DNA of 64,000 nt, taken from the NCBI RefSeq assembly GCF_008122505.1, contig NZ_VSSB01000001.1, forward strand, positions 418,891 to 482,890. Direction: 5' to 3'. Below the pieces are notes generated by a model. The model did not search any database, was not told the origin of the DNA, and saw only the letters and a program-made list of their open reading frames with translations. Source of the DNA: Agromyces mariniharenae. GTDB taxonomy: Bacteria; Actinomycetota; Actinomycetes; Actinomycetales; Microbacteriaceae. This document shows positions 54,530 to 63,610 of this stretch, piece after piece (the stretch's first letter is position 1; every line of letters starts with the position of its first letter). The position numbers were made by a program, and so were the translations under genes.

Positions 54530-56419
54530 ATGAGCGACACCGACACCCGCACCGAGACCCGGCGCAGCCCGTTCGCGCGGCGATCGCCGCAGGAGGGGCC
54601 GCGCGCCACCTTCACGCAGCTGCTGCCGTTCATCTTCGAGCACCGGCCCGTGCTCATCTGGGTCGCCGTGCTCTCGATCGTCGGCGCCCTCACGAGCCTC
54701 GCGCAGCCGCTGCTCGTGGGCCGCGTCATCAACGTCGTCGAGGCGGGCGAGCCGCTCGGCTGGCTCGTGTGGGGCCTCGTCGCGCTCGTCGTCGTGAGCG
54801 CGATCATCTCGGGCTACCAGCACTACCTGCTGCAGCGCACGGGCGAGGGCGTGGTGCTGTCGAGCCGCAAGCGACTCGTCGCGAAGCTCCTGCGCCTGCC
54901 CGTCTCCGAGTTCGACACGCGTCGCACGGGCGACCTCGTCTCGCGCGTCGGCAGCGACACCACGATGCTGCGCGCCGTGCTCACGCAGGGCCTCGTCGAA
55001 GCGGTCGGCGGCGCCGTCACGTTCGTGGGCGCGCTCATCGCCATGCTCATCCTCGACCCCGTGCTGCTCGGCCTCACGGTGCTCGTCATCGCGATCGCGA
55101 TCACCACGGTGACGCTGCTCTCCCGGCGTGTGCGCGAGGCGTCGCACCGGGCGCAGGAGAAGGTCGGCGACGTCGCGGCGGCGGTCGAGCGGGCCATCAG
55201 CTCGGTGCGCACCATCCGCGCGGCGGGGGCCACCGACCGCGAGATCGGCGCCGTCGACGAGGAGGCCGAGGGCGCATGGCGCATGGGCGTGCAGGTGGCG
55301 AAGATCTCGGCGCTCATCGTGCCGATCGCGGGCATCGCGATGCAGGTCTCGTTCCTCGTCGTGCTCGGCGTCGGCGGCTACCGCGTCGCGAGCGGCGCCA
55401 TCACCGTCGCGAACCTCGTGTCGTTCATCCTCTTCCTGTTCATGATGATCCTGCCGCTCGGCCAGGCCTTCGGCGCCATCACGTCGGTGAACCAGGCGCT
55501 CGGCGCGCTCGGTCGCATCCAGGAGATCCTCGACCTGCCCGACGAGGACGCCTACGACCGCGAGCTCGCGCCCCGCTCGGTCATGGTCGGCGCCGCGAAC
55601 GACGGCCTGCGACCGGATGCCGCGGCGATCGAGTTCGACGACGTGCACTTCGCCTACGCCGCGACGAGGCAGGACCCCGCCGACCCCGGCAACGACTCCC
55701 CCGACGAGCACCTCCCCGAGCCCGACGTGACGGATCGGCAGCACGTGCTGCGCGGCGTGAGCTTCCGGGTGCCGCGCGGGCAGCGCATCGCCCTCGTGGG
55801 CCCGTCGGGCGCGGGCAAGTCGACGATCCTCGCGCTCATCGAGCGGTTCTACGACCCGAGCATCGGCGAGGTGCGCATGGGCGGGCTCGACCTCCGCGCC
55901 CTCGATCGCGCCGAGCTCCGCAGCCAGATCGGCTACGTCGAGCAGGACGCGCCAGTGCTCGCCGGCACCCTGCGCGACAACCTCAAGCTCGGGAGCCCCG
56001 ACGCGACCGACGAGGAGTGCGAGCACGTGCTGCGTGCCGTGAACCTCGGCGGCGTCCTCGACCGCGACCCCGCCGGTCTCGACGCGGCCGTGGGCGAGGA
56101 CGGCATCATGCTCTCGGGAGGCGAGCGCCAGCGCCTCGCCATCGCCCGCGCGCTGCTCTCCGCGCCGCCCATCCTGCTGCTCGACGAGTCGACCTCGTCG
56201 CTCGACGGCCTCAACGAGCGGCTCATGCGCGAGGCCATCGACGAGGTCGCGGCCGGACGAACGCTCGTCGTCATCGCGCACCGCCTCTCGACCGTGATCG
56301 ACTCCGACCGCATCGTCGTGCTCGAGGAGGGCCGCGTGATCGGCGAGGGGACGCACGCGGAGCTCGTGGCATCCGTGCCGCTGTACCGCGACCTCGCGGC
56401 GCATCAGCTGCTGGTCTGA
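54530..56419 (+). CDS. ABC half-transporter, fused membrane and ATPase domains (MsbA/LmrA-like)
   Basis: 629 aa. Six membrane helices (about 20-330) are followed by an ATPase domain: Walker A GPSGAGKS (424-431), Q-loop VEQDAPVLAGT, signature LSGGE (528-532), Walker B with D552-E553 and switch H in IAHRLST. A linker of about 35 acidic residues (DPADPGNDSPDEHLPEPD) sits between ATPase strand 1 and the Walker A region, longer than usual. Works as a homodimer exporting lipids or drugs. ATG 54530 follows gaagagga; an upstream in-frame ATG at 54452 lacks a site. The leader carries a GGGCGG/CCGCCC stem. Confidence 0.92.
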   Translation: MSDTDTRTETRRSPFARRSPQEGPRATFTQLLPFIFEHRPVLIWVAVLSIVGALTSLAQPLLVGRVINVVEAGEPLGWLVWGLVALVVVSAIISGYQHYLLQRTGEGVVLSSRKRLVAKLLRLPVSEFDTRRTGDLVSRVGSDTTMLRAVLTQGLVEAVGGAVTFVGALIAMLILDPVLLGLTVLVIAIAITTVTLLSRRVREASHRAQEKVGDVAAAVERAISSVRTIRAAGATDREIGAVDEEAEGAWRMGVQVAKISALIVPIAGIAMQVSFLVVLGVGGYRVASGAITVANLVSFILFLFMMILPLGQAFGAITSVNQALGALGRIQEILDLPDEDAYDRELAPRSVMVGAANDGLRPDAAAIEFDDVHFAYAATRQDPADPGNDSPDEHLPEPDVTDRQHVLRGVSFRVPRGQRIALVGPSGAGKSTILALIERFYDPSIGEVRMGGLDLRALDRAELRSQIGYVEQDAPVLAGTLRDNLKLGSPDATDEECEHVLRAVNLGGVLDRDPAGLDAAVGEDGIMLSGGERQRLAIARALLSAPPILLLDESTSSLDGLNERLMREAIDEVAAGRTLVVIAHRLSTVIDSDRIVVLEEGRVIGEGTHAELVASVPLYRDLAAHQLLV

Positions 56420-56531
56420 GTTCGTTCGTGCGGCGTCCCTGCCCGGCGCACCAGCCTCAGGGTTCACCCCGGGGCGGTTTGGGGGCTAGCCGGGATGGCC
56501 CGGCGCGACGCCCTCCGTAGCGTGGGAATCC

Positions 56532-56549
56532 GCATCCGGTTCCGGATGC
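56532..56549. repeat. Near-perfect palindrome from two GGATGC words
   Basis: GCATCCGG-tt-CCGGATGC lies in the 159-bp gap before the next gene, 30 nt ahead of its start, just after a TAGCGT -10 candidate (56518-56523). It may end read-through from the ABC gene or fold in the leader. Confidence 0.5.
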
Positions 56550-56578
56550 CCCGAGCCCATGCCCCACGGAGGACCATC

Positions 56579-57400
56579 ATGACCATCGCGACCGTCACCG
56601 GCGCCCGCGACCTCTCCCGCTTCGAGGAGCTGCCCGTCGAGCTCATCGACGACCTGCCCAACGCCACCGACGCCTCGTCGTCGCGCACCGGCTTCGGCGA
56701 CTCGTTCGACCGCGTCCAGGCCGGCATCCAGGGCTGGCTGCGCCACTGGGAGCCGCAGCGACTGCCGGCGTTCACGCCCGTGCGCGACGAGATGCCCGAG
56801 TCCGACCGCGGACGCAGCTCGCTGCACGCCGCCGCGACGCAGGCCGACGGCGCCGTGCGCATCACGGCGAGCGTCTACGACCCGCCCAGCCGCGAGGGCG
56901 CGCCCCTCGGCTGGTCGCGCAACTGGGCGAGCGTCGCCGTGCTGCCGCCGGCCCGCGAGTCCGGCCGCCTCTACTACCGCTTCAGCGTGTCGAGCCGGCT
57001 CGTGCTCGACGGCCAGGCCGCCCTCAGCCTCGCGTCGACGAGCGTCAACTTCGGCATCGTCGCGGATGCCGCGAAGGCGAGCCCGTTCCAGGCCCCGGGC
57101 TTCGGCACGCCGATCGCCCGCCCGCTCGTCGGGGTCCAGGCCCGCGAGGACCAGGACGCGTCGGCCTCGCAGGTGTTCGAGGGATCGATCGCGGTGCGAC
57201 AGGGCGACACCCCCGCGATGGCGTTCGTGATCGGCACCGACCTGCTGTTCCAGGACGGCTGGGTGCGCGTGCACGAGGGTTCGAGCACCTGGATCGGTCC
57301 CGCCGGTCCCGGTGCGACCGGGACCATCGAGTTCCGCTACGCGCCCGCCGCGATGCTGCGCCTGCTCGGACGACTCGACGAGCCGCACCGCGTGGCGTGA
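56579..57400 (+). CDS. Hypothetical protein, 273 aa
   Basis: No family recognised. No signal peptide or membrane segment. The protein looks beta-rich with many aromatic and polar strands (RLYYRFSVSSRLVLDG, AMAFVIGTDLLFQDGWVRVHE) and could be a jelly-roll or lectin-like fold, which is a guess. Start is firmly set by GGAGGA six nt before ATG 56579. It stands alone between the ABC transporter and a 2H-phosphoesterase-like gene. Confidence 0.75.
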   Translation: MTIATVTGARDLSRFEELPVELIDDLPNATDASSSRTGFGDSFDRVQAGIQGWLRHWEPQRLPAFTPVRDEMPESDRGRSSLHAAATQADGAVRITASVYDPPSREGAPLGWSRNWASVAVLPPARESGRLYYRFSVSSRLVLDGQAALSLASTSVNFGIVADAAKASPFQAPGFGTPIARPLVGVQAREDQDASASQVFEGSIAVRQGDTPAMAFVIGTDLLFQDGWVRVHEGSSTWIGPAGPGATGTIEFRYAPAAMLRLLGRLDEPHRVA

Positions 57401-57444
57401 CGCCTGCACCGTTCGACGCAGCGCGCCCCGGCTAGACTCGCCGG

Positions 57445-57921
57445 ATGGCGCGCTTCGTCGTCGTGCTGCCGCTCGTCCCGCTCGCCGCGGGCGACGAGTT
57501 CACGGTGGCGCAGTGGCCGCTGCACGTGACGCTGGTGGAGCCGTTCCCGACGTCGCTCGGCGCCGAGGAGGTCGCCGCCGTGCTCGGGGAGGTCGCCGGC
57601 ATCGGACACGTCGCTCGGACGATCCACGCGGGCGCCGGCGACGACGCAATGTTCGGGCGTCGTCGCGACGTGCCGGTCACGCTCGTCGTCGACGGCGGCG
57701 AGCTCGCCGCGCTGCGGACCCGCACGCTCGCGGCGCTGCAGCGTGCGGGCGTCGACGTGCAGCCGCGCCTGGACTTCCGGCCGCACGTGACCCGCAAGCA
57801 GCACGGGCGCATCCGGCCGGGCGACCGGGTCGAGCTCGCCACGGTGGCGCTCATCGACATGCGGCCGCCGCAGGGCGGCCACCATCGCCGCGTCGTCGCG
57901 GCGTGGCCGCTCGGCGTGTGA
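57445..57921 (+). CDS. 2H phosphoesterase / 2'-5' RNA ligase-like protein
   Basis: 158 aa. Two H-x-T motifs, PLHVTLVEPF (H27-V-T) and RPHVTRKQ in the second half, are the catalytic pair of the LigT/2H superfamily. Members hydrolyse cyclic nucleotide phosphodiesters or ligate RNA; the exact reaction is not predictable. Leaderless: TAGACT (57433-57438) is 6 nt before the ATG. Converges on the small membrane protein gene. Confidence 0.82.
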   Translation: MARFVVVLPLVPLAAGDEFTVAQWPLHVTLVEPFPTSLGAEEVAAVLGEVAGIGHVARTIHAGAGDDAMFGRRRDVPVTLVVDGGELAALRTRTLAALQRAGVDVQPRLDFRPHVTRKQHGRIRPGDRVELATVALIDMRPPQGGHHRRVVAAWPLGV

Positions 57922-57948
57922 AGACCGCGACATCCGGTCGGCTCGGTG

Positions 57949-58146
57949 CTAGCCGCCGCCTCCGGCGCCCCACTTCCTGATCTCGGGATCGTCACGCCCA
58001 CGCTCGGCCGCACGCGTGCCGGGGTCGTCGAACGCATCGGGGCCCTCGGTGCCGGCGGACCGGTCGCGCCGGATCCGGCGTGCGAGCACCACGCCGAAGA
58101 CGATGAGCCCACCCGCCAGGATCAGGACGGTCCACCACCATTCCAT
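57949..58146 (-). CDS. Small single-pass membrane protein, 65 aa
   Basis: N-terminal MEWWW followed by one hydrophobic helix (about 5-22) and a basic then acidic cytoplasmic tail ending in glycines. No function assignable. The start is supported by TAGCTT exactly 6 nt upstream (58153-58158), the same leaderless layout as other genes here, which argues that this short frame is real. Confidence 0.6.
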   Translation of the reverse strand: MEWWWTVLILAGGLIVFGVVLARRIRRDRSAGTEGPDAFDDPGTRAAERGRDDPEIRKWGAGGGG

Positions 58147-58203
58147 GGCCGAAAGCTACTCCCCGCGACACGGCTCGGCAACGCGAGCCGGGACGGGCGG
58201 CGG

Positions 58204-58584
58204 TCAGATGCCCTCGGCCTCCGCCCTCGCCGATTCGTCGAGGTCCTGGCGGCGCTTCTGCCACGGCCAGCGGCCCGAGATCTCGAGTTCGAGCGACCAG
58301 CTGAGGAACGTCCGGATGAGGACGATGATGGCGAGCACCGCGACCGACTCGAGGGTCGGCGTGACGGCCACGGTCTTGATGATGTCGGCGGCCACCAGCA
58401 GCTCGAGGCCGAGCAGGATCGCCCGCCCGAGCACGCGACGGAACCGGGTGTAGACGGGACCGACGCGACGCAGGCCGCGCAGCGCCGCGTCGATGAGGGC
58501 GTACGCCACGCCGACGACGATCGCGATCACGCCGATGACGTCGACGACCTCGCCGGCCCTGGAGATGACCTCGCCGAACTCCAT
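58204..58584 (-). CDS. DUF1622 family membrane protein
   Basis: 126 aa. Three hydrophobic segments and the DUF1622 core, RRVLGRAILLGLELLVAADIIKTV split before the variable loop. The N-terminal part begins with an amphipathic stretch and one helix; the C-terminal tail is charged. Function unknown. ATG 58584 follows GAGGGGAG; a TAGCGT -10 lies about 26 nt upstream, so this one is a leadered message. Its leader lies downstream of the pckG terminator. Confidence 0.82.
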   Translation of the reverse strand: MEFGEVISRAGEVVDVIGVIAIVVGVAYALIDAALRGLRRVGPVYTRFRRVLGRAILLGLELLVAADIIKTVAVTPTLESVAVLAIIVLIRTFLSWSLELEISGRWPWQKRRQDLDESARAEAEGI

Positions 58585-58673
58585 CGCGCTCCCCTCTGCG
58601 GCACACGCTAGCCGCGTGGAGCCGGTGGGGACGTGCGATTCCGCCGCGCGCCGCGAACGGCGCCGGGCATGCA

Positions 58674-58714
58674 CGAGGGCCGGGCGCGCCTTCCCGTGCG
58701 CGCTCCGGCCCTCG
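58674..58714 (-). terminator. Strong terminator of pckG
   Basis: CGAGGGCCGG-GCGCGC pairs with GCGCGC-(t)-CCGGCCCTCG: a 16-bp stem with a single bulged base and an 8-nt loop, 10 nt past the pckG stop. Confidence 0.75.
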
Positions 58715-58723
58715 AGTCGAGTG

Positions 58724-60589
58724 CTACGCCGCCTCGTGCGACAGGTGGTAGCGCAGGCTGGCGAGCTCCGCCTTCAGCGCCGCGGGCACGCGGTCGCCGA
58801 ACTGGGCGAAGTACTCCTCGGTGAGGTCGCACTCGGCGAGCCACGAGTCGCGGTCGACGTCGAAGAGGTGCTCGAGCGCGGCATCCGTGATCTCGAGGCC
58901 GTCGAGGTCGAGCGAGCCGGGCGCCGGGAGCAGGCCGATCGGCGTCTCGACGGCGTCGGCGTCCTCCTCGATGCGGCCGACGATCCACTCGAGCACGCGC
59001 GAGTTCTCGCCGAATCCGGGCCAGAGGAACTTCCCGTCGTGGCCCTTGCGGAACCAGTTCACCTGGAAGATCTTCGGCGCGTTCGTGCCGAGGATGCGAC
59101 CCATCTTGACCCAGTGACCCCAGTAGTCCGCCATGTTGTAGCCGCAGAACGGGAGCATCGCGAACGGGTCGCGGCGCAGCTCGCCGACGGTGCCCTCGGC
59201 GGCCGCGGTCTGCTCCGACGAGATGGTCGCGCCCATGAAGACGCCGTGCTTCCAGCTGCGGGCCTCGGCGACGAGCGGCACGTTGGTGGCGCGGCGTCCG
59301 CCGAACAGGATCGCGTCGATCGGCACGCCGTCGTGCGCGTCCCAGTCGTCGGAGATCTGCGGGCACTGCGCGGCCGCGACGGTGAAGCGGGAGTTCGGGT
59401 GCGCGGCGGGGCGCCCGGACTCGGGCGTCCACGGGTTGCCCTCCCAGTCGGTGAGGTGCGAAGGCGGGGTGTCGGTGAGGCCCTCCCACCACACATCGCC
59501 GTCGGGGCGGAGCGCCACGTTCGTGAAGATCGTGTTGCCCCACAGGGTCTGCACCGCGGTCGGGTTCGTGGACTCGCCCGTGCCGGGCGCGACGCCGAAG
59601 AAGCCCGCCTCGGGGTTGATCGCGTAGAGGCGGCCGTCGTCGCCGGGGCGCATCCAGGCGATGTCGTCGCCGATGGTCTCGACCGACCAGCCGGGGATCG
59701 TGGGCTGCAGCATGGCGAGGTTCGTCTTGCCGCAGGCCGACGGGAACGCGGCGGCCACGTGGTAGACCTTGCCCTGCGGCGACGTGATCTTGATGAGCAG
59801 CATGTGCTCGGCGAGCCAGCCCTCGTCGCGGGCCATGACGCTCGCGATGCGCAGCGCGAAGCACTTCTTCGCGAGCAGGGCGTTGCCGCCGTAGCCCGAG
59901 CCGTACGACCAGATCTCGCGCGAGTCGGGGAACTGCACGATGTACTTCGTGTCGCTGCACGGCCAGTCGACCTCGGCGCGCCGGTGGCCGACGCCGTCGA
60001 CGAGCGGGTACCCCACCGAGTGCACGGTGCGCACCCAGGGCTCGCCGGCCTCGATGAGGCGGTACACCTGCTCGCCCATGCGGGTCATGATGCCCATCGA
60101 GAGCACGACGTAGGGCGAGTCGGTGATCTCGACGCCGAGCTGCGAGATGGGGCCGCCGAGCGGGCCCATCGAGAACGGCACGACGTACAGCGTGCGGCCC
60201 TTCATCGAGCCGTCGAAGACCTCGGTGAGCTCCGCGCGCATCTCGCGCGGGTCGCGCCAGTTGTTCGTGGGACCCGCGTCCTCCTCGTAGGTCGAGCAGA
60301 TGAACGTGCGGTCCTCCACCCGGGCGACGTCCGACGGGTCGGTGCGCGCGAGGTAGCTGTTGGGGCGCCACTCCGGGTTCAGCTTCGTGAGCTTGCCCTC
60401 GGCCACGAGCTGCTTCGTCAGGAGGTCGGCCTCGTGCTTCGAGCCGTCGCACCACACGATCTCGTCGGGCTTGGTGAGGGCGGCGATCTCCGCGACCCAG
60501 GCGTTCAGCGCGGCATCCGTCGTGCCCCGTCGCGCGCGGTCGTCGTCGGCGGTGGTCTCGGTGCCGATGGAGAACTCGGAGATCGTCAT
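58724..60589 (-). CDS. pckG: Phosphoenolpyruvate carboxykinase (GTP)
   Basis: 621 aa. Interconverts oxaloacetate and PEP with GTP, the gluconeogenic step typical of actinobacteria. Kinase-1a loop with the GTP-type reactive cysteine C286 in FPSACGKTN; substrate and Mn-site segments [16 protein letters not shown] and [18 protein letters not shown] are also GTP-enzyme hallmarks. ATG 60589 behind AAAGGAA. Divergent from a RamB/ScfR-type regulator; in Corynebacterium glutamicum RamB is known to act on genes of acetate and gluconeogenic metabolism, so control of pckG by the neighbour is a reasonable guess. Confidence 0.97.
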   Translation of the reverse strand: MTISEFSIGTETTADDDRARRGTTDAALNAWVAEIAALTKPDEIVWCDGSKHEADLLTKQLVAEGKLTKLNPEWRPNSYLARTDPSDVARVEDRTFICSTYEEDAGPTNNWRDPREMRAELTEVFDGSMKGRTLYVVPFSMGPLGGPISQLGVEITDSPYVVLSMGIMTRMGEQVYRLIEAGEPWVRTVHSVGYPLVDGVGHRRAEVDWPCSDTKYIVQFPDSREIWSYGSGYGGNALLAKKCFALRIASVMARDEGWLAEHMLLIKITSPQGKVYHVAAAFPSACGKTNLAMLQPTIPGWSVETIGDDIAWMRPGDDGRLYAINPEAGFFGVAPGTGESTNPTAVQTLWGNTIFTNVALRPDGDVWWEGLTDTPPSHLTDWEGNPWTPESGRPAAHPNSRFTVAAAQCPQISDDWDAHDGVPIDAILFGGRRATNVPLVAEARSWKHGVFMGATISSEQTAAAEGTVGELRRDPFAMLPFCGYNMADYWGHWVKMGRILGTNAPKIFQVNWFRKGHDGKFLWPGFGENSRVLEWIVGRIEEDADAVETPIGLLPAPGSLDLDGLEITDAALEHLFDVDRDSWLAECDLTEEYFAQFGDRVPAALKAELASLRYHLSHEAA

Positions 60590-60683
60590 CTTCGTTCCTT
60601 TCCAGGGTCCCGACCGGCCGGCCGGATCAGTTCGTACTTCAAGGATGCGCCGGATTCTGCCGTCTGTTCGGCCATTGCGCGTG

Positions 60684-60714
60684 TTAAGAATCATCGATCT
60701 TTCGCTATTCTTAA
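60684..60714. promoter_or_regulatory. Inverted repeat operator over the regulator promoter (pckG/regulator gap)
   Basis: Perfect 8-bp arms TTAAGAAT and ATTCTTAA, 15 nt apart, form an A/T island in very G/C-rich DNA. The right arm overlaps the -10 TATTCT (60706-60711), which lies 6 nt before the regulator ATG. It suits autoregulation, and possibly control of the divergent pckG. Confidence 0.65.
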
Positions 60715-60717
60715 GGC

Positions 60718-62160
60718 ATGAGAGCCGGCTCCCCTGACCTCGCCACCCTCGGCCAGCGCATCCGCCACTTCCGCGGCGTGCGCGGCCTGACCCTCGACCA
60801 GCTGGGCGAGGCGGTCGGCCTCGCGGGCAGCCAGCTCTCACTCATCGAGAACGGCAAGCGCGAGCCGAAGCTCTCGACGCTCGACGCCCTGGCGGGCGCC
60901 CTCGACGTCGAGCTCGCCGACCTCCTGGCCCGTGAGGCGCCGAGCCGGCGCGCCGCCCTCGAGCTCGAGCTCGGGCGCGCGCAGTCGAGTCCGCTGTACG
61001 CGACCCTCGGCCTGCCGGCGATCCGCCCGGGCCGCGGCATCAGCGACGAGACGCTCGAGTCGATCGTCGGGCTGCACCGCGAGCTGCAGCGACGCGCGAG
61101 CGAGGCGATCGCGACGCCCGAGGAGGCGCGGCGCGCGAACACCGACCTCCGCGAGCGCATGCGCGCGCAGGACAACCACCTGCCCGACATCGAGCAGCTC
61201 GCTGAAGACCAGGTGCGCGCCTCGGGCCACCGCACGGGCGCGCTCACGCACCGCGAGGTCAGCGTGATGGCCGAGCGCCTCGGGTTCCAGCTCATCTACG
61301 TGAGCGACCTCCCCGACTCGACGCGGTCGATCACCGACCTCGCGAACGGCCGCATCTACCTGCCGCCCGCGTCGATCCCCGGCGGGCACGGGCTGCGCTC
61401 GATGGCGCTGCAGGCGATGGCGCACCGCCTCCTCGGGCACACGCCGCCGGCGAGCTACGACGAGTTCCTCTGGCAGCGGCTCGAGATCAACTACTTCGCG
61501 GCCGCCTGCCTGATGCCGCAGGAGGCATCCGTCGCGTTCCTGCAGCAGGCGAAGAAGGAGAAGCGGCTCGCGATCGAGGACTTCCGCGACGCGTTCGGCG
61601 TGACGCACGAGGCCGCGGCGCTGCGGTTCACGAACCTCGCCACGAGCCACCTCGACATGACGCTGCACTTCCTGCGCGTGAACGGCGACGGCGCCCTGCT
61701 GAAGGGCTACGAGAACGACGGGCTTCCGCTGCCCACCGACGTCACGGGCTCGATCGAGGGCCAATGGGTGTGCAAGAAGTGGAGCGCCCGCACCGCCTTC
61801 GAGCAGACCAACCGCACCACCGAGAACTACCAGTACACCGACACGCCCGCCGGCACCTACTGGTGCGCCACGCAGACGGGGCGCACGGATGCCACGCAGT
61901 TCTCGATCACGGTCGGCGTGCCGTTCGCGCAGGCGAAGTGGTTCCGCGGGCGCGAGACCACCGTGCGGGTGAACTCGACCTGCCCCGACGACGCGTGCTG
62001 CCGCCGAGCTCCCGACGGGCTCGCCGAGCGCTGGGCCGGCCACGCGTGGCCGAGCGCGCGCCTGCACGCGCACGTGCTGTCGCCGCTGCCCTCGGGCACG
62101 TTCCCGGGCGTCGACGACGCCGAGGTGTACGAGTTCCTCGAGGCCCACGCCGACCAGTGA
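60718..62160 (+). CDS. RamB/ScfR-type XRE-family transcriptional regulator
   Basis: 480 aa. N-terminal XRE helix-turn-helix (about 12-66: [20 protein letters not shown] and [11 protein letters not shown]), a middle IrrE/ImmA-like peptidase-fold domain ([13 protein letters not shown], where HExxH is degraded) and a C-terminal DUF2083-type region with cysteine cluster CPDDACC. This is the architecture of short-chain-fatty-acid/acetate regulators such as RamB. Effector might be an acyl-CoA. Leaderless start 6 nt after TATTCT. Divergent from pckG; a 12-bp inverted-repeat terminator follows. Confidence 0.9.
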   Translation: MRAGSPDLATLGQRIRHFRGVRGLTLDQLGEAVGLAGSQLSLIENGKREPKLSTLDALAGALDVELADLLAREAPSRRAALELELGRAQSSPLYATLGLPAIRPGRGISDETLESIVGLHRELQRRASEAIATPEEARRANTDLRERMRAQDNHLPDIEQLAEDQVRASGHRTGALTHREVSVMAERLGFQLIYVSDLPDSTRSITDLANGRIYLPPASIPGGHGLRSMALQAMAHRLLGHTPPASYDEFLWQRLEINYFAAACLMPQEASVAFLQQAKKEKRLAIEDFRDAFGVTHEAAALRFTNLATSHLDMTLHFLRVNGDGALLKGYENDGLPLPTDVTGSIEGQWVCKKWSARTAFEQTNRTTENYQYTDTPAGTYWCATQTGRTDATQFSITVGVPFAQAKWFRGRETTVRVNSTCPDDACCRRAPDGLAERWAGHAWPSARLHAHVLSPLPSGTFPGVDDAEVYEFLEAHADQ

Positions 62161-62164
62161 CCGA

Positions 62165-62192
62165 ACGGATGCCGCGGGCGCGCGGCATCCGT
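62165..62192 (+). terminator. Terminator after the RamB-type regulator, from paired GGATGCC words
   Basis: Perfect 12-bp arms ACGGATGCCGCG and CGCGGCATCCGT around a 4-nt loop, 4 nt past the stop codon. Confidence 0.75.
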
Positions 62193-62208
62193 CACTTCAT
62201 CGTGTCTC

Positions 62209-62237
62209 TTGCAATAGTGTGCGACACACAGTATCGT
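62209..62237 (+). promoter_or_regulatory. PadR gene promoter with internal palindrome
   Basis: -35 TTGCAA (62209-62214), 17-nt spacer, -10 TATCGT (62232-62237). The spacer holds TGTG-CGA-CACA (62218-62228), a dyad like PadR-family sites. The ATG is 7 nt after the -10, so the transcript is leaderless. Outer GTCTC/GAGAC halves flank the whole. Confidence 0.7.
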
Positions 62238-62244
62238 GTGAGAC

Positions 62245-62586
62245 ATGAGCACCGATGACACGACCGCCGGCCACCTGCAGGAACTGCGCCGCGGCACGGT
62301 GGTGCTCGCGTGCCTGATCCGGCTGCGCACGCCCGACTACGGGTACGCGCTGCTCGAGTCGCTCGACGACCTCGGCATCATGGTCGACGCGAACACCCTC
62401 TACCCGCTCCTGCGCCGACTCGAGAAGCAGGGGCTCCTCACGAGCGAGTGGAACACCGACGAGGCCCGGCCTCGCAAGTTCTACCGCACGAGCGACGCCG
62501 GCGAGCGACTCGCCGGCGCGCTCATGAACGACTGGCACCGCATCGACGATGCGCTCGCACGTCTCGACCTGGGAGATGAACGATGA
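62245..62586 (+). CDS. PadR-family transcriptional regulator
   Basis: 113 aa winged-helix repressor. The family core is seen in YGYALLESLDDLGI, VDANTLYPLLRRLEKQGLLTSEW and RKFYRTSDAGER, with a short C-terminal dimerisation helix. Likely represses its own operon through the palindrome between -35 and -10. Its stop overlaps the start of the partner membrane gene (ATGA, 62583-62586), a pairing common for PadR proteins; the inducing signal is unknown. Confidence 0.92.
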   Translation: MSTDDTTAGHLQELRRGTVVLACLIRLRTPDYGYALLESLDDLGIMVDANTLYPLLRRLEKQGLLTSEWNTDEARPRKFYRTSDAGERLAGALMNDWHRIDDALARLDLGDER

Positions 62587-63554
62587 CCACCCTGACCGAC
62601 CGCTACGTGTGGGCTGCGGCCCGCAGCCTGCCCGAGGCCCAGCGCGCCGAGTTCGCGCGTGAGCTCCGCGAGCGCATCGGCGACGTGACCGATGCGAACG
62701 TCGAGCGGGGCGCGGCGCCCGCCGACGCCGAGCATGCCGCCCTCGTCGAGCTCGGCGACCCGCTCGCCCTCGCCGCGAGCTACGTCGACCGCCCGCTGCA
62801 GCTCATCGGCCCCAAGTACTACCTCATGTGGTGGCGGCTGCTGAAGCTGCTGCTGGCCATCGTCGTGCCGATCGCGGCCGCGGGCGTGCTGCTCGGCCAG
62901 GTGGTGGCGGGTGCCGAGGTCGGCGACATGGTCGCCGCGACGGTTTCGACGGCGATCCAGGTCTTCGTGAACCTCTGCTTCTGGGTGACGCTCGTGTTCG
63001 CGGTGCTCGAGCGCAGCCCTGGCGCCTCGATGCCCGCATCCACGTGGACGCCCGACCAGCTGCCACAGCCTCGCGACGACGCCCGCGCCGGGCGGCTCGG
63101 CGACCTCATCGCCTCGCTCGTGTTCCTCGCCCTGTTCGCGGTGCTGATCGTGTGGCAGCAGTTCGGCGTCGTCTGGATCGGCGGCGAGCGCCAGCCGATC
63201 CCGGTGCTCGACCCCGCCCTGTGGTCGTTCTGGATCCCCTGGTTCCTCGTCCTGCTGGTGCTCGAGGCGGTCTTCGCGATCGTCATCTACCTGCGCGGCT
63301 GGACCTGGACGATGGCCGGACTCAACGTGCTCCTGAACGCCGCCTTCGCGATCCCCGCCGTCTGGCTGTTCGTGAGCGGGCAGCTGTTCGCCCCCGAGTT
63401 CGTGGAGGCGATCGGCTGGCCGTGGGGCGAGGGGAGCGACGTCACGGCGGCCGTCCTGCTCATCGTCGTCATCGGCGTGTCGGTGTGGGACGTCGTCGAC
63501 GGGTTCATCAAGGCCGCGCGCAACCGCGGCGGGTCGGCGCTCGGCGGGTACTGA
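62583..63554 (+). CDS. PadR-coupled membrane protein with permease-prefix-like domain
   Basis: 323 aa. The first ~75 residues are helical and charged (RSLPEAQRAEFARELRERI, ALVELGDPLALAASYVDRP), the pattern of the permease-prefix/DUF1700-type sensor domain usually encoded next to PadR genes. About six or seven membrane helices follow. No transport motif is visible. Translationally coupled to the PadR gene and probably controlled by it, perhaps in envelope stress response as described for other PadR modules. Confidence 0.8.
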   Translation: MTTLTDRYVWAAARSLPEAQRAEFARELRERIGDVTDANVERGAAPADAEHAALVELGDPLALAASYVDRPLQLIGPKYYLMWWRLLKLLLAIVVPIAAAGVLLGQVVAGAEVGDMVAATVSTAIQVFVNLCFWVTLVFAVLERSPGASMPASTWTPDQLPQPRDDARAGRLGDLIASLVFLALFAVLIVWQQFGVVWIGGERQPIPVLDPALWSFWIPWFLVLLVLEAVFAIVIYLRGWTWTMAGLNVLLNAAFAIPAVWLFVSGQLFAPEFVEAIGWPWGEGSDVTAAVLLIVVIGVSVWDVVDGFIKAARNRGGSALGGY

Positions 63555-63573
63555 CGCGCCGCGACGGCGCGAA

Positions 63574-63610
63574 CGATCCGGATGCGGCTACTTCGGCTGC
63601 ATCCGGATCG
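63574..63610. terminator. Bidirectional hairpin between the membrane gene and the SDR gene
   Basis: Perfect 12-bp arms CGATCCGGATGC and GCATCCGGATCG around a 13-nt loop. The stop codon of the minus-strand gene lies in the loop. The arms contain the GGATGC core again. Confidence 0.7.
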
